Of a stretch of DNA of 13,417 nt, positions 4,899 to 13,417 are shown piece by piece. Source of the stretch: Domibacillus sp. (GTDB lineage: Bacteria; Bacillota; Bacilli; Bacillales; Domibacillaceae); NCBI GenBank assembly GCA_031177795.1, contig JAPSKG010000035.1, positions 1 through 13,417 on the forward strand, in the 5' to 3' direction. The notes beneath the pieces were generated by a model. It did not search any database. It was not told the origin of the DNA and saw nothing but the letters and a program-made list of their open reading frames with translations. The translations under genes were made by a program, and so were the position numbers. The first letter of the stretch is position 1; the number at the start of each line of letters is the position of its first letter.

Positions 4899-7800
4899 AT
4901 GGCGCTGCAATTTATTATCGGGCGGTCTGGTTCAGGTAAAACCGAACATGTAATAGATAATATCAAAAAACGTGTTCAACAAAGTCCTGAAGGCAAGCCT
5001 ATTATTTATCTTGTTCCTGAGCAAATGTCTTTCTTGTCGGAATACCGCCTGGCAGCTGATCAAGCACTTGGCGGTATTATCCGTGCACAGGTTTACAGTT
5101 TCACACGGCTTGCATGGCGTGTTTTGCAAGATGAAGGTGGCATAAGCCGGCAGCATATTACACCAGCCGGCCGAAATATTTTAATTCGGAAAATTATTGA
5201 AGAACAGCAAGAAGATTTAGCTGTTTTTTCAAAAGCTGCTGATAAAACTGGATTTGTGAGTACTATTGAAGGAATGCTCACAGAGTTGCGCCAATACTTG
5301 GTTTTACCTGACGAGATGGCAGAACACCGCCAAAATGTTCCTGCCGCACTTGCAGATAAATTAAGCGACCTTCAAAAAATCTACACAGAGTTTGATGAAG
5401 CACTGGTTGGAAAATACACTGATTCAGAAGATTACATGCGGCTTTTAGCAGAAATGGCAGTGAAGTCAGCGTATATAAAACAAGCAGACATTTATATTGA
5501 TGGGTTTCATAGCTTTACGCCTCAAGAATACGAAGTAATTCGCGTTTTAATGAACACAGCGGCCAATGTAACAATTGCTTTAACAGTCGACCGCCCTTTT
5601 CGTCACGATGACCCGGATGATACACACTTGTTTCGCATGACTGGGCGGACGTACCATGACCTTTTTGAAATGGCTGTAGAAGAAAAAGTTGAATTGAAAA
5701 ACGATCTTATCTTTTTTCAGCATAAACGGCAGAAAACAAACGAGCTTATTCATCTAGAAACGCAGTTTGATAAGCGCCCTGCAAGAACTGCTGTGAAAAG
5801 CGAAGGGCTGTTTATCTGGCAAGCAGCAGGACGGCGGGCAGAGATTGAGGGAGCTGCCCGTGAAATACGCCGCCTTGCACGAACGGAAAACATGCGTTAC
5901 AAACAAATCGCTTTGCTTGTCAGAAACGGAGAAGATTACCGCTCTATTATTGAAACGGTATTTGATGATTATGAAATTCCATTTTTTATTGATCAAAAAA
6001 GCCCTATGCTCAATCATCCGCTTATTGAACTGATTCGTTCCTCGCTTGAAGTAGTAGGAGGAAATTGGCGTTACGAAGCTGTTTTTCGCGCTGTTAAAAC
6101 AGATTTGCTTTTTTCTTTTGATCAGCCTCGTGAAAAAATGAGGCGCCAAATGGATTTGCTTGAAAATTACGTACTCGCTCATGGAATTTACGGAGAGCGC
6201 TGGACAAACGGAGAGCGCTGGATTTACCGCCGTTACATGGGCTTAGAATTTACAAGTGTTGCTCAAACAAATGAGGAACGTGAGTTTGAGCAGCAGCTAA
6301 ACAGCTTAAAAGAAGAAATAGCTGCACCGCTTTACCGTATGGAAAAAAGGCTGAAACGAGCGGAAAATTCCCTGGACTGCTGCAGGGCACTTTATCAATT
6401 TATTGAAGAACTTCGTATTCCAGAAAAAATGGAACAACTGTCTTTAGAAGCAGAAGAGCGCGGTGAGCTTGCTGCAGCAGCCCAGCACAACCAAGCATGG
6501 GACGCTGTAATCGGTATGCTTGATGAATTTGCTGAAGTAGCCGGTGAGGAAAAAATGAATGCAAAAAAGTTTGCTGCTGTTTTGGATGCGGGGCTTGAAG
6601 CATTAGAGTTTTCGATTATCCCGCCTGCTGCTGATCAAGTAATTGTTGCTAATCCAGAAAAATCCAGGCTAGCAGATATCGAAGCAGCTTTTTTAATCGG
6701 AATGAATGATGGAGTTTTTCCGCTGCGGCAAGCCGAAGACGGTGTTTTAGATGATGAAGAAAGAGACGCGCTTCTTGCTTCAGGCATGCGGGTAGCGCCC
6801 GGAAGCAAAATGCGGCTTTTGGACGAAGAGTTTATTGCTTACCGGGCTTTCACTGTTCCGGCAAGCCGCTTGTATGTTTCATGGCCTATAGCGGACGCTG
6901 AAGGCAAGTCATTGCAGCCATCGCCTTACGTAAAACGGGTAAAAGAGTGGTTCGGGCAAATCGAAGAAACGCTTATTGCCAATGACCCGGCTGATTTGCC
7001 GGAGGAAAAGCAGCTTGATTACATTTGTCATCCGGAACCAACCTTGTCTTATTTAACGTCTCAGCTTCAGCTGAAAAAGCGGGGTTATCCTGTTCATGAT
7101 TTTTGGTGGGATGCTTATAACATGTATATGAACAGTGCTTTTAAAAGAAAAGCCGGCCGGGTGCTGGACAGCTTGTATTATGAAAATACAACAGGCCCGT
7201 TAAAAGAAAACACAAGCTTGAAGTTGTATGGAACAGATATGATTGCAAGTGTTTCAAGGATGGAAACATTCCATTCCTGCCCGTTCAGCCATTTTGCCCG
7301 CCACGGTTTAAAACTAAGAGACCGGCTTGTATACCGGCTTGAAGCTCCTGATATTGGTGATTTGTTTCATGGAGCTTTAAAGTGGATTGCTGAAGAAGTA
7401 GAAAAGCGGGGAATGAAATGGCCGGAGCTAACACCTGAACAGTGCCGTTCTTTTGCGAAAAGTGCGGTAGAAGAGCTTGCTCCAAAATTGCAAAACCGCG
7501 TGCTAATGAGCTCGCACCGCAACACGTATATTCAGTACAAGCTTGAACAAATTATCGCCAGGGCTTCGACGGTTCTTAGTGACCAGGCCAAAGCAAGCGG
7601 ATTTTCCCCGCTTGGCATTGAGCTTGCATTTGGCCCGCGCTCTGAATTGCCGCCTCTTGTTTTCCAGCTAAAGAATGGAGCTAAAATGTCGCTTGCCGGA
7701 CGAATTGACCGGGTCGACAAAGCGGAAGGCAGCAAGGACACGTACTTGAGAGTAATTGATTATAAATCTGGAAGCCGTGACGTCGACATGACAGAAGTTT

Positions 7801-8375
7801 ATTATGGTTTTGCTATGCAGATGCTTACTTATTTAGATATTGTGGTTTCACATTCCACTCTTTTAACTGGAAAAAAAGCACGGCCGGGAGGCGTTTTGTA
7901 TTTCCATGTACACAATCCATATTTAAATACAAAAAAGTTTATGACAATGGATGAAATTGAAAAAGAGTTACTGAAAAGTTTTCGCATGAAAGGCATTGTG
8001 CTTGGAGAAGACGAAGCGATTCATTTAATGGATGGACAGCTTGAAACAGGCGATTCGCTTATCATCCCTGCTGGATTTAAAAAAGATGGAACATTATCGG
8101 CCCGGTCAAAAACAGCTGACGATGAAGCATTCGGGACGATGCGCCGGCATGTAAGAAAGCTTTATGAAAAAGCCGGCAACAACATTGTTTCTGGAGCTGT
8201 GGAAATAACACCCTACCGGTACAATAAAAAAACACCGTGTACATTTTGCTCATATAAACAAGTATGCCAGTTTGATGAAACGCTTGATGAAAACAACTAC
8301 CGGGTTATCCGTCCGCATAAAAACGAAGAAATTATTGAACTGATGAAGGAGGATAAAAATGACGGAATTGTATAA
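4899..8375 (+). CDS. addB: AddB, ATP-dependent helicase/nuclease subunit B
   Basis: AddB pairs with AddA to unwind and resect double-strand DNA ends until a Chi site is met, preparing 3' tails for RecA. The protein has 1158 residues (B. subtilis AddB 1166). It begins with the Walker A GRSGSGKTE (8-16). The iron-sulphur cluster cysteines are all present: C794, C1114, C1117 and C1123, with the C-x2-C-x5-C spacing expected of AddB. The nuclease active site is intact: GRID (Asp937), then VIDYKSG with Asp954 and Lys956. The start is ATG 4899, with GGAGGGT (4887-4893) just upstream; an in-frame TTG at 4842 overlaps the -35 and is rejected. The 3' end contains the ribosome binding site of addA and overlaps it by 17 nt. 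A 15-bp direct repeat lies at 6190-6222. All key residues seen indicate a working protein. Confidence 0.97.
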   Translation: MALQFIIGRSGSGKTEHVIDNIKKRVQQSPEGKPIIYLVPEQMSFLSEYRLAADQALGGIIRAQVYSFTRLAWRVLQDEGGISRQHITPAGRNILIRKIIEEQQEDLAVFSKAADKTGFVSTIEGMLTELRQYLVLPDEMAEHRQNVPAALADKLSDLQKIYTEFDEALVGKYTDSEDYMRLLAEMAVKSAYIKQADIYIDGFHSFTPQEYEVIRVLMNTAANVTIALTVDRPFRHDDPDDTHLFRMTGRTYHDLFEMAVEEKVELKNDLIFFQHKRQKTNELIHLETQFDKRPARTAVKSEGLFIWQAAGRRAEIEGAAREIRRLARTENMRYKQIALLVRNGEDYRSIIETVFDDYEIPFFIDQKSPMLNHPLIELIRSSLEVVGGNWRYEAVFRAVKTDLLFSFDQPREKMRRQMDLLENYVLAHGIYGERWTNGERWIYRRYMGLEFTSVAQTNEEREFEQQLNSLKEEIAAPLYRMEKRLKRAENSLDCCRALYQFIEELRIPEKMEQLSLEAEERGELAAAAQHNQAWDAVIGMLDEFAEVAGEEKMNAKKFAAVLDAGLEALEFSIIPPAADQVIVANPEKSRLADIEAAFLIGMNDGVFPLRQAEDGVLDDEERDALLASGMRVAPGSKMRLLDEEFIAYRAFTVPASRLYVSWPIADAEGKSLQPSPYVKRVKEWFGQIEETLIANDPADLPEEKQLDYICHPEPTLSYLTSQLQLKKRGYPVHDFWWDAYNMYMNSAFKRKAGRVLDSLYYENTTGPLKENTSLKLYGTDMIASVSRMETFHSCPFSHFARHGLKLRDRLVYRLEAPDIGDLFHGALKWIAEEVEKRGMKWPELTPEQCRSFAKSAVEELAPKLQNRVLMSSHRNTYIQYKLEQIIARASTVLSDQAKASGFSPLGIELAFGPRSELPPLVFQLKNGAKMSLAGRIDRVDKAEGSKDTYLRVIDYKSGSRDVDMTEVYYGFAMQMLTYLDIVVSHSTLLTGKKARPGGVLYFHVHNPYLNTKKFMTMDEIEKELLKSFRMKGIVLGEDEAIHLMDGQLETGDSLIIPAGFKKDGTLSARSKTADDEAFGTMRRHVRKLYEKAGNNIVSGAVEITPYRYNKKTPCTFCSYKQVCQFDETLDENNYRVIRPHKNEEIIELMKEDKNDGIV
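6190..6222 (+). repeat. 15-bp direct repeat inside addB
   Basis: ACGGAGAGCGCTGGA occurs at 6190-6204 and again at 6208-6222, an 18-bp period in frame. It encodes a repeated GERW motif (GERWTN then GERWIY). The segment does not look longer than in B. subtilis AddB as I recall it, so it may be local sequence homogenisation rather than an insertion. Confidence 0.8.
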
Positions 8376-11300
8376 TATCCCGTCTAAACCGGACGAGGCG
8401 CTTTGGACAGATGATCAGTGGAAAGCAATTTACGCAGAAGGAAGCGATATATTAGTAGCGGCGGCAGCTGGTTCTGGAAAAACAGCTGTACTGGTGGAAC
8501 GAATTATTCAAAAGATTATCCGCGAAGAGTCACCGGTGGATGTGGACGAACTTCTAGTGGTGACATTTACAAATGCGGCGGCAGCCGAAATGCGCCAGAG
8601 GATCAGTGACGCACTTGAACGAGAAATAGAAAAAGATCCTGGTTCAAGCCGGCTGCGCCGCCAGTTGCGTTTGCTGAACAAAGCCTCTATCTCAACTCTT
8701 CATTCGTTTTGCTTGGATGTAATCAGAAAATATTATTATATGATTGATATTGATCCTGCTTTTCGAATTGCAGATGATACTGAAGCTGTTTTGCTCCGCG
8801 ATCAAGTTTTAGAAGACTTGTTGGAAGAAGAATACGCAAAAAAAGGCAATGAGGCTTTTTACCAGCTGGCAGATACTTTTTCCGGTGACCGGAGTGATGT
8901 GGAGCTTCAGCAAGCTGTCATCCGCTTGTTTGACTTTTCCCGGTCTCATCCTGAGCCGGAAAAATGGCTTGGAAATCTTGCTGATTTATATGAGACAGCG
9001 GAAGCTATCGATGACCTGTCTTTTATAGAGCCACTAAAAAAAGATATTTGTTTTCAGCTTGAAAATGCTTTATCGCTTTTAGAAGAAGGGTTTGCGCTGA
9101 CGGAGTTGCCGGGCGGGCCGGTGCCTCGCGCTGATAATTTTCGGATAGATGCTGAGATGGTTAAAGCCTTGCTTGCCTGCAGCACATGGGAACAGCTTTA
9201 TCAAGCGTTTCAAAGCGTGAAGTTTCCTACTTTAAAAGCTTGCAAGGGCGATGAATATGATGAAGAACTAAAAGAACGGTCAAAAAACGTTCGTGATCAG
9301 GCCAAAAAAATAATCAATGACTTAAAAGAAACATTTTTTTCGCGCAAGCCGGAAAATTGGCTTCGTGATTTAACAGAAATGAAGCCGGTTGTCGAACGGC
9401 TTTCCCAGCTTGTTCTTGAATTTTCGAAACGTTATGAAATGGAAAAACGCCAGCGGGCTTTGACGGACTTTAGTGATCTAGAACATTATACTTTATCCAT
9501 CTTAATGGAAGGTGGAAAGCCGTCAAAGGCGGCTGAATTTTATAAACGCCGGTTTAAAGAAGTCCTTGTTGATGAATACCAGGATGTAAACATGGTTCAA
9601 GAAACGATTGTGCGTCTTGTTTCTGCAGACAACGAACAGTCAGGCAATTTATTTATGGTTGGAGATGTTAAACAATCTATCTACCGTTTTCGTTTAGCAG
9701 AGCCTGGCCTTTTTCTTGGCAAATACAATCGGTTTAGCTTGGAAGGCGTCGGTGCTGGTTTAAAAATCAGTTTATCTCAAAACTTCCGCAGCCGCAGGGA
9801 AGTGCTTGATGGAACCAACTTTGTTTTTCAGCAAATTATGGGAACAGAAGTTGGAGAAATTGAGTATGGCGAAGCAGAAGCGCTTGTTCCGGGTGCTCAG
9901 TATCCAGAAGCTTCTTTGCCAATTGAAGTGGCTGTGTTAAACAGCGATGCACCCGAGGAATCAGATGAAGATGAGATGGATCGTGAAGATGCAGAACAAT
10001 CGCAGCTTGAATCCCGTTACATTGCCAGAAAAATCAAAAGCTTAATAGAGTCAGGCAAGATGGTATACGACTCAAAAACACGGTCAGATCGGCCGATACA
10101 GTATCGTGACATTGTTATTTTAATGCGCTCTTTAACATGGGTACCGGAAATGATGGAAGAATTTAAGCGGGCAGGAATTCCGGTTTACGCGAATACGTCA
10201 GGAGGATATTTTCAAGCAACCGAAATTTCAGTGATGCTGTCTCTTTTGCAAGTGGTGGACAACCCATTTCAAGATGTTCCGCTTGCCGCTGTTTTAAGGT
10301 CTCCAATTGTGCGCTGTTCGGAAAACGAACTTGCTTTAATCCGGCTGGCTTCCAAGAAAAGCAGTTATTTTGAAGCATTGCTTGCTTTTATGGATGATCC
10401 GGACAGCGAAGCTTCGCTTAAAGAAAAAATTAGCCCGTTTCTTGAAAACCTTGAAAAATGGCGCACGATAGGTCGAAGCGGAGCATTAGCTGATTTAATA
10501 TGGGAGCTTTACAGAGACACTCATTTTTATGCATTTGCAGGTGGCATGCCTGGAGGAAAGCAGCGGCAAGCAAATTTACGTGCCCTGTATGACCGTGCCC
10601 GCCAATATGAAGAAACGTCTTTTCGGGGATTGTTCCGATTTTTACGATTTATTGAACGGATGCGCGAGCGTGGAGACGATCTTGGAACAGCCCGTGCTTT
10701 GTCAGAGCAAGAAGATGTTGTCCGCATTATGACTATTCATGCAAGCAAAGGATTAGAATTTCCAGTCGTGTTTACAGCGGCAGCAGGCCGGAAGTTTAAC
10801 ATGATGGATTTAAACGGAAGGGTGCTGTTTGATAAAGACTATGGCATTGCTGTCAAATACATGAACCCGGTGAAACGCATTGCCTGGCCGTCTCTTGTGC
10901 AACTAGCTTTTCAACGGAAAAAAAAGCTGGAGCTTTTAGCGGAAGAAATGCGAGTTTTATATGTAGCTATGACCAGGGCGAAAGAAAAGCTGATTATTAC
11001 TGGTTCAGTTAAAAAACTGGATAAAAAATCAGCGGGCTGGGGCTTAGCAGCAGAATCTCACTCGCTTCTGCTCAGCGATGCTGTTCGGGCATCTGCGTCT
11101 TCCTATATGGATTGGATCGGGCCGGTTTTAATGCGCCATGTTGACATGGATGCGAGCCATCCTTTGTTTCTAAGCCATCCGTCACGGTTTCAATTTTCTG
11201 TAGTGGAAGCGAAAGATTTGTTTTTAACAGAAGAGCAAAAGCAAGAACAAGAAAAGGAAGCCTGGCTGGAGACGGTGAAAAAGAAACAGCTTTTTCCAGG

Positions 11301-12036
11301 GCAATCTATTGAGAAAGAAGAAATTGAAAAAAGAATGGGCTGGGAATATGCTTATCCTGAAGCAGTCCGCCTCCGTTCAAAGCAATCAGTGTCAGACTTA
11401 AAAAGAATTAATGACATTTACAATGACGGCGCGGCAAATGATGCAGCCCGCTCTTATCGGCGGCCAGCTTTTAAGCGGCCCCGTTTTGTTCAAGAAAAGC
11501 AGCTGACACCTGCAGAAATTGGAACGGCTGTGCACACAGTTATGCAGCATATCAGCCTTGAAAAAGCTCAGACGGAAATAGATGTTGAACGGCTTCTGGA
11601 TCAGCTAGTTGAAAAAGAATTGCTGACAAAAGAGCAAGCTGAATCGGTAGATGCAAGAAAAATAGCTGGATTTTTCCAAACAAAACCCGGTCAAATGCTT
11701 CTTGCTGCTGAACGGGTGCATCGGGAGCTTCCGTTTAACATGGGAGTGCCGGCACGTGAAGCAGGAACAGCCGATTCAGATGAAATTATTTTAGTTCAAG
11801 GAGTCATTGACTGTTTATTTGAGTTTCAAGGAGAGCTTTATTTGTTGGATTATAAAACAGACGGCATTTCAGACCGGTTTGCCGGGGGCTTTGAAGAAGC
11901 AAAGCCTGTCCTGGAAAATCGCTATAAAAAACAAATGGAGCTTTATGCAAAAGCAGTTGAACGAATTTGGAAGCGGCCTGTGCAAAAGAAATTTGTTTTT
12001 TTCCTGGATGGAGCACATCTGGTTCAATATACGTAA
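8359..12036 (+). CDS. addA: AddA, ATP-dependent helicase/nuclease subunit A
   Basis: AddA is the UvrD/Rep-type (superfamily 1A) 3'-5' helicase and second nuclease of AddAB. It has 1225 residues (B. subtilis 1232). Helicase motifs are in order: Q-motif WTDDQWKAI (16-24), Walker A AGSGKT (37-42), TFTNAAAAEM, STLHSFC, Walker B VDEYQD (Asp405-Glu406), GDVKQSIYRFR, SQNFRSR, TIHASKGLEFPVVF (His794 in the motif) and LYVAMTRAKEKL (Arg873). The C-terminal RecB-family nuclease shows GVID (Asp1151) and LLDYKTD (Asp1164), so the active site is complete. ATG 8359 is preceded by AAGGAGG (8346-8352) inside addB, and the 17-nt overlap with addB implies coupled translation. No terminator hairpin is seen after the stop, so transcription may continue into the DUF418 gene. 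Confidence 0.97.
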   Translation: MTELYNIPSKPDEALWTDDQWKAIYAEGSDILVAAAAGSGKTAVLVERIIQKIIREESPVDVDELLVVTFTNAAAAEMRQRISDALEREIEKDPGSSRLRRQLRLLNKASISTLHSFCLDVIRKYYYMIDIDPAFRIADDTEAVLLRDQVLEDLLEEEYAKKGNEAFYQLADTFSGDRSDVELQQAVIRLFDFSRSHPEPEKWLGNLADLYETAEAIDDLSFIEPLKKDICFQLENALSLLEEGFALTELPGGPVPRADNFRIDAEMVKALLACSTWEQLYQAFQSVKFPTLKACKGDEYDEELKERSKNVRDQAKKIINDLKETFFSRKPENWLRDLTEMKPVVERLSQLVLEFSKRYEMEKRQRALTDFSDLEHYTLSILMEGGKPSKAAEFYKRRFKEVLVDEYQDVNMVQETIVRLVSADNEQSGNLFMVGDVKQSIYRFRLAEPGLFLGKYNRFSLEGVGAGLKISLSQNFRSRREVLDGTNFVFQQIMGTEVGEIEYGEAEALVPGAQYPEASLPIEVAVLNSDAPEESDEDEMDREDAEQSQLESRYIARKIKSLIESGKMVYDSKTRSDRPIQYRDIVILMRSLTWVPEMMEEFKRAGIPVYANTSGGYFQATEISVMLSLLQVVDNPFQDVPLAAVLRSPIVRCSENELALIRLASKKSSYFEALLAFMDDPDSEASLKEKISPFLENLEKWRTIGRSGALADLIWELYRDTHFYAFAGGMPGGKQRQANLRALYDRARQYEETSFRGLFRFLRFIERMRERGDDLGTARALSEQEDVVRIMTIHASKGLEFPVVFTAAAGRKFNMMDLNGRVLFDKDYGIAVKYMNPVKRIAWPSLVQLAFQRKKKLELLAEEMRVLYVAMTRAKEKLIITGSVKKLDKKSAGWGLAAESHSLLLSDAVRASASSYMDWIGPVLMRHVDMDASHPLFLSHPSRFQFSVVEAKDLFLTEEQKQEQEKEAWLETVKKKQLFPGQSIEKEEIEKRMGWEYAYPEAVRLRSKQSVSDLKRINDIYNDGAANDAARSYRRPAFKRPRFVQEKQLTPAEIGTAVHTVMQHISLEKAQTEIDVERLLDQLVEKELLTKEQAESVDARKIAGFFQTKPGQMLLAAERVHRELPFNMGVPAREAGTADSDEIILVQGVIDCLFEFQGELYLLDYKTDGISDRFAGGFEEAKPVLENRYKKQMELYAKAVERIWKRPVQKKFVFFLDGAHLVQYT

Positions 12037-12093
12037 CCCTCTTTTTTTCTGTTATGATGAAAAAAAGCTGTTAAACAGAAAGGAAGTGGCTTG

Positions 12094-13269
12094 TTGCATA
12101 TAGTTCAAAAGAGCGGATCACGCATCGTTTCCATTGACGTGCTGAGAGGCGTTTCGCTTTTTGGTATTTTTCTTGTAAACATGTTGTCGTTTCATTCTCC
12201 TTATTTTTATTATAATCCTTACGAATGGTGGAAAACGCCGGAGGATATTATGGCTTTTTCCTGGATTGATGTTTTTGTACAGGCTAGCTTTTATCCTCTT
12301 TTTGCCGCTATGTTTGGTTTTGGGGCAGCGATGCAGTACGAAAAAGCATTGGCTCAAAACAAAAGGTTTATGTGGACAGGTATTCGCCGTTTTTTATTTT
12401 TATTGCTGCTTGGCCTGCTGCATGCTTTTTTAATTTGGCCAGGAGACATACTCGTGAATTATGCAGTATGCGGTTTTCTGCTTTTGTTTTTTTTGCGTTT
12501 TTCAGGCCGCGCGCTTTTGCTTGCAGGCGTGCTGCTCTGGTTTATACCGGCTCTTTTGTTTGGCGCCCTGCTTTTACTTTCTGTTTTGTCAAATCCATAT
12601 AATGCAGTGTTTTGGACAGATATTGCATCTGTATCAGAGTCAATAGCAGCTTATGGGAGTGGGTCTTTTGCTGATGTAACCGCACAGCGGATAATTGATT
12701 GGAAAAACAACAATGTGGAAAATGGCGCATTTTGGCTGCAGTTAACTTCAATTTTTCCATTCTTGTTAATTGGTGCTGGCGTTTTTAAGCAAAGAACTTT
12801 GGCAAAATGGGCTGAAAACCCAAAACAAACGGCGAGGCTTGTACTGGTGTTTTTTATGGCAGGCCTTTTGCTAAAAGGAGTGCCTCATCTGTTAGATCCA
12901 AGTAACATTGCTTTTATGTATATTCAAGATTTACTTGGTGGGCCTGTGCTGGCGGCAGGATACGCGGCGCTGGTTGTCATGCTGTGTACGCATAAAAAGC
13001 CGCTGAGGGTGCTGCAGTTGTTTGTTCCGGCTGGAAAAATGTCATTAACCAACTACTTAGTGCAATCGATTATCGGCTCGCTTCTTTTTTACTCGTATGG
13101 GCTGGGCTTTTATGGCCAAATCACTGTTGCAACAGGCACGTTGCTGTGCGTAACTATTTTTGCTTCACAGGTAATGGCTTCCCATCTCTGGCTAAGCCGT
13201 TTTAATCAAGGGCCTGCAGAAGCAATCTGGCGTAGCGTTGTTTATGGGAAAAGGAGGAAAAATAAATGA
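12094..13269 (+). CDS. DUF418 domain-containing membrane protein (YeiB-like)
   Basis: About 391 residues with many hydrophobic segments. The family pattern is clear: SIDVLRGVSLFGIFLVNM (13-30), SFYPLFAAMFGFG (65-77), an arginine pair before LLLLGLLHAFLIWPGDIL (103-120), and the C-terminal AGKMSLTNYLVQS block (near 313-325) followed by LLFYSYGLG and a basic tail. DUF418 proteins are predicted to be transporters or acyltransferase-like membrane proteins; no function is established that I can assign here. The start is ambiguous between TTG 12091 and TTG 12094. AGAAAGGAAGTG (12077-12088) lies 6 nt before the second and only 3 nt before the first, so I prefer 12094. The gap to addA is 57 nt with no terminator and no clear promoter. 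It overlaps the next gene by ATGA (13266-13269). Confidence 0.85.
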   Translation: MHIVQKSGSRIVSIDVLRGVSLFGIFLVNMLSFHSPYFYYNPYEWWKTPEDIMAFSWIDVFVQASFYPLFAAMFGFGAAMQYEKALAQNKRFMWTGIRRFLFLLLLGLLHAFLIWPGDILVNYAVCGFLLLFFLRFSGRALLLAGVLLWFIPALLFGALLLLSVLSNPYNAVFWTDIASVSESIAAYGSGSFADVTAQRIIDWKNNNVENGAFWLQLTSIFPFLLIGAGVFKQRTLAKWAENPKQTARLVLVFFMAGLLLKGVPHLLDPSNIAFMYIQDLLGGPVLAAGYAALVVMLCTHKKPLRVLQLFVPAGKMSLTNYLVQSIIGSLLFYSYGLGFYGQITVATGTLLCVTIFASQVMASHLWLSRFNQGPAEAIWRSVVYGKRRKNK

Positions 13270-13417
13270 AGTGGATCAGCTTTATACATGAAGAAAAAGA
13301 AAAATATGGAATTTATCATCTTCCAGAAAAAACAATTTCTGTTTTGTCTGATATAAGTGGAGCTCCGTCTACGCTGGCAGAAGCAATTGGTGCAGGGGAC
13401 TTTCTGGATCAAGCACT
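13266..13417 (+). CDS. Probable fumarylacetoacetate hydrolase-family protein, N-terminal part (runs off the window)
   Basis: Fifty complete codons are visible before the window ends. ATG 13266 has a consensus AAGGAGG (13251-13257) 8 nt upstream, inside the DUF418 gene, and overlaps its stop by ATGA, so translation is probably coupled. The visible start (MKWISFIHEEKEKYGIY, then ISVLSDISGAPSTLAEAIGAGD) resembles the short N-terminal domain that precedes the catalytic domain in FAH-family proteins such as YisK, where a small ligand-handling strand region is followed by a helix like LAEAIGAGD. The catalytic metal-binding residues lie beyond the window, so the family call is tentative. Confidence 0.55.
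   Translation, partial: MKWISFIHEEKEKYGIYHLPEKTISVLSDISGAPSTLAEAIGAGDFLDQA

Noticed and set aside
5754..6182. Long open frame on the minus strand within addB (142 codons)
   Set aside because: It is antisense to a certain gene, shows no recognisable domain and has no ribosome binding site; it is a by-product of addB codon usage. The same applies to the 134-codon minus-strand frame at 4283-4687.
12053..12058. TATGAT as a -10 for a DUF418 promoter
   Set aside because: No -35-like hexamer lies at 16-18 bp upstream; TACGTA at that position does not match.
12046..12081. Inverted repeat TTTCTGTT...AACAGAAA before the DUF418 gene
   Set aside because: It has 8-bp arms with a 20-nt loop and no T-tract. 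It resembles the arms of the comK-region repeat in the opposite orientation, but it is too short and AT-rich to claim a shared regulator.
1..13417. Defence island, toxin-antitoxin, CRISPR, prophage or transposon
   Set aside because: No repeats in array form, no transposase or phage genes, and no small toxin-antitoxin pairs; every gene of some length has a conventional chromosomal family assignment.

Overview
The window looks like an ordinary chromosomal segment of a Firmicute in the family Bacillaceae. The signs are strong AGGAGG-type ribosome binding sites, sigma-A-like promoters (TTGACC-N17-TATAGT and similar), frequent GTG/TTG starts, short hairpin-plus-T terminators, and a gene set matching the yhfI/lcfB and comK/addBA neighbourhoods of Bacillus subtilis. 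I cannot name the genus from sequence alone. No rRNA, tRNA, CRISPR array, insertion sequence, phage gene or gene-free stretch over 300 bases is visible.

Layout, left to right. (1) 1-363: the 3' end of a metallo-beta-lactamase-fold hydrolase (YhfI-like), closed by a terminator. (2) 449-2002: a long-chain acyl-CoA ligase (LcfB-like) with its own promoter and a FadR-like operator, closed by a terminator. (3) 2099-3114: azlC-azlD, a two-subunit branched-chain amino acid exporter with overlapping genes. (4) A bidirectional terminator separates azlD from a convergent small IDEAL-domain gene (YhzC-like, minus strand, 3225-3458). (5) A 170-bp divergent intergenic region carries an 11-bp perfect inverted repeat and promoters for the IDEAL gene and for comK (3629-4186, competence master regulator). 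(6) 4230-4811: a TVP38/TMEM64 (VTT-domain) membrane protein directly downstream of comK, closed by a terminator. (7) 4899-12036: addB-addA, the AddAB helicase-nuclease, overlapping by 17 nt, driven by a strong promoter whose spacer holds a LexA-box-like sequence. (8) 12094-13269: a DUF418 membrane protein with no terminator separating it from addA. (9) From 13266: the start of a probable fumarylacetoacetate-hydrolase-family protein, overlapping the DUF418 gene by ATGA.

How the genes fit together. The centre of the window pairs the competence regulator (comK) with the enzyme that processes double-strand ends for recombination (AddAB); in B. subtilis ComK activates addAB. The left third concerns lipid and amino acid handling. 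All enzymes with recognisable active sites (LcfB, AddA, AddB) look intact.

I did not find an obviously new system. The points most worth a second look are regulatory: the LexA-like box in the addB promoter, the inverted repeat between the IDEAL gene and comK, the diverged C-terminus of ComK, and the DUF418/FAH genes in the position after addA where B. subtilis has sbcDC.
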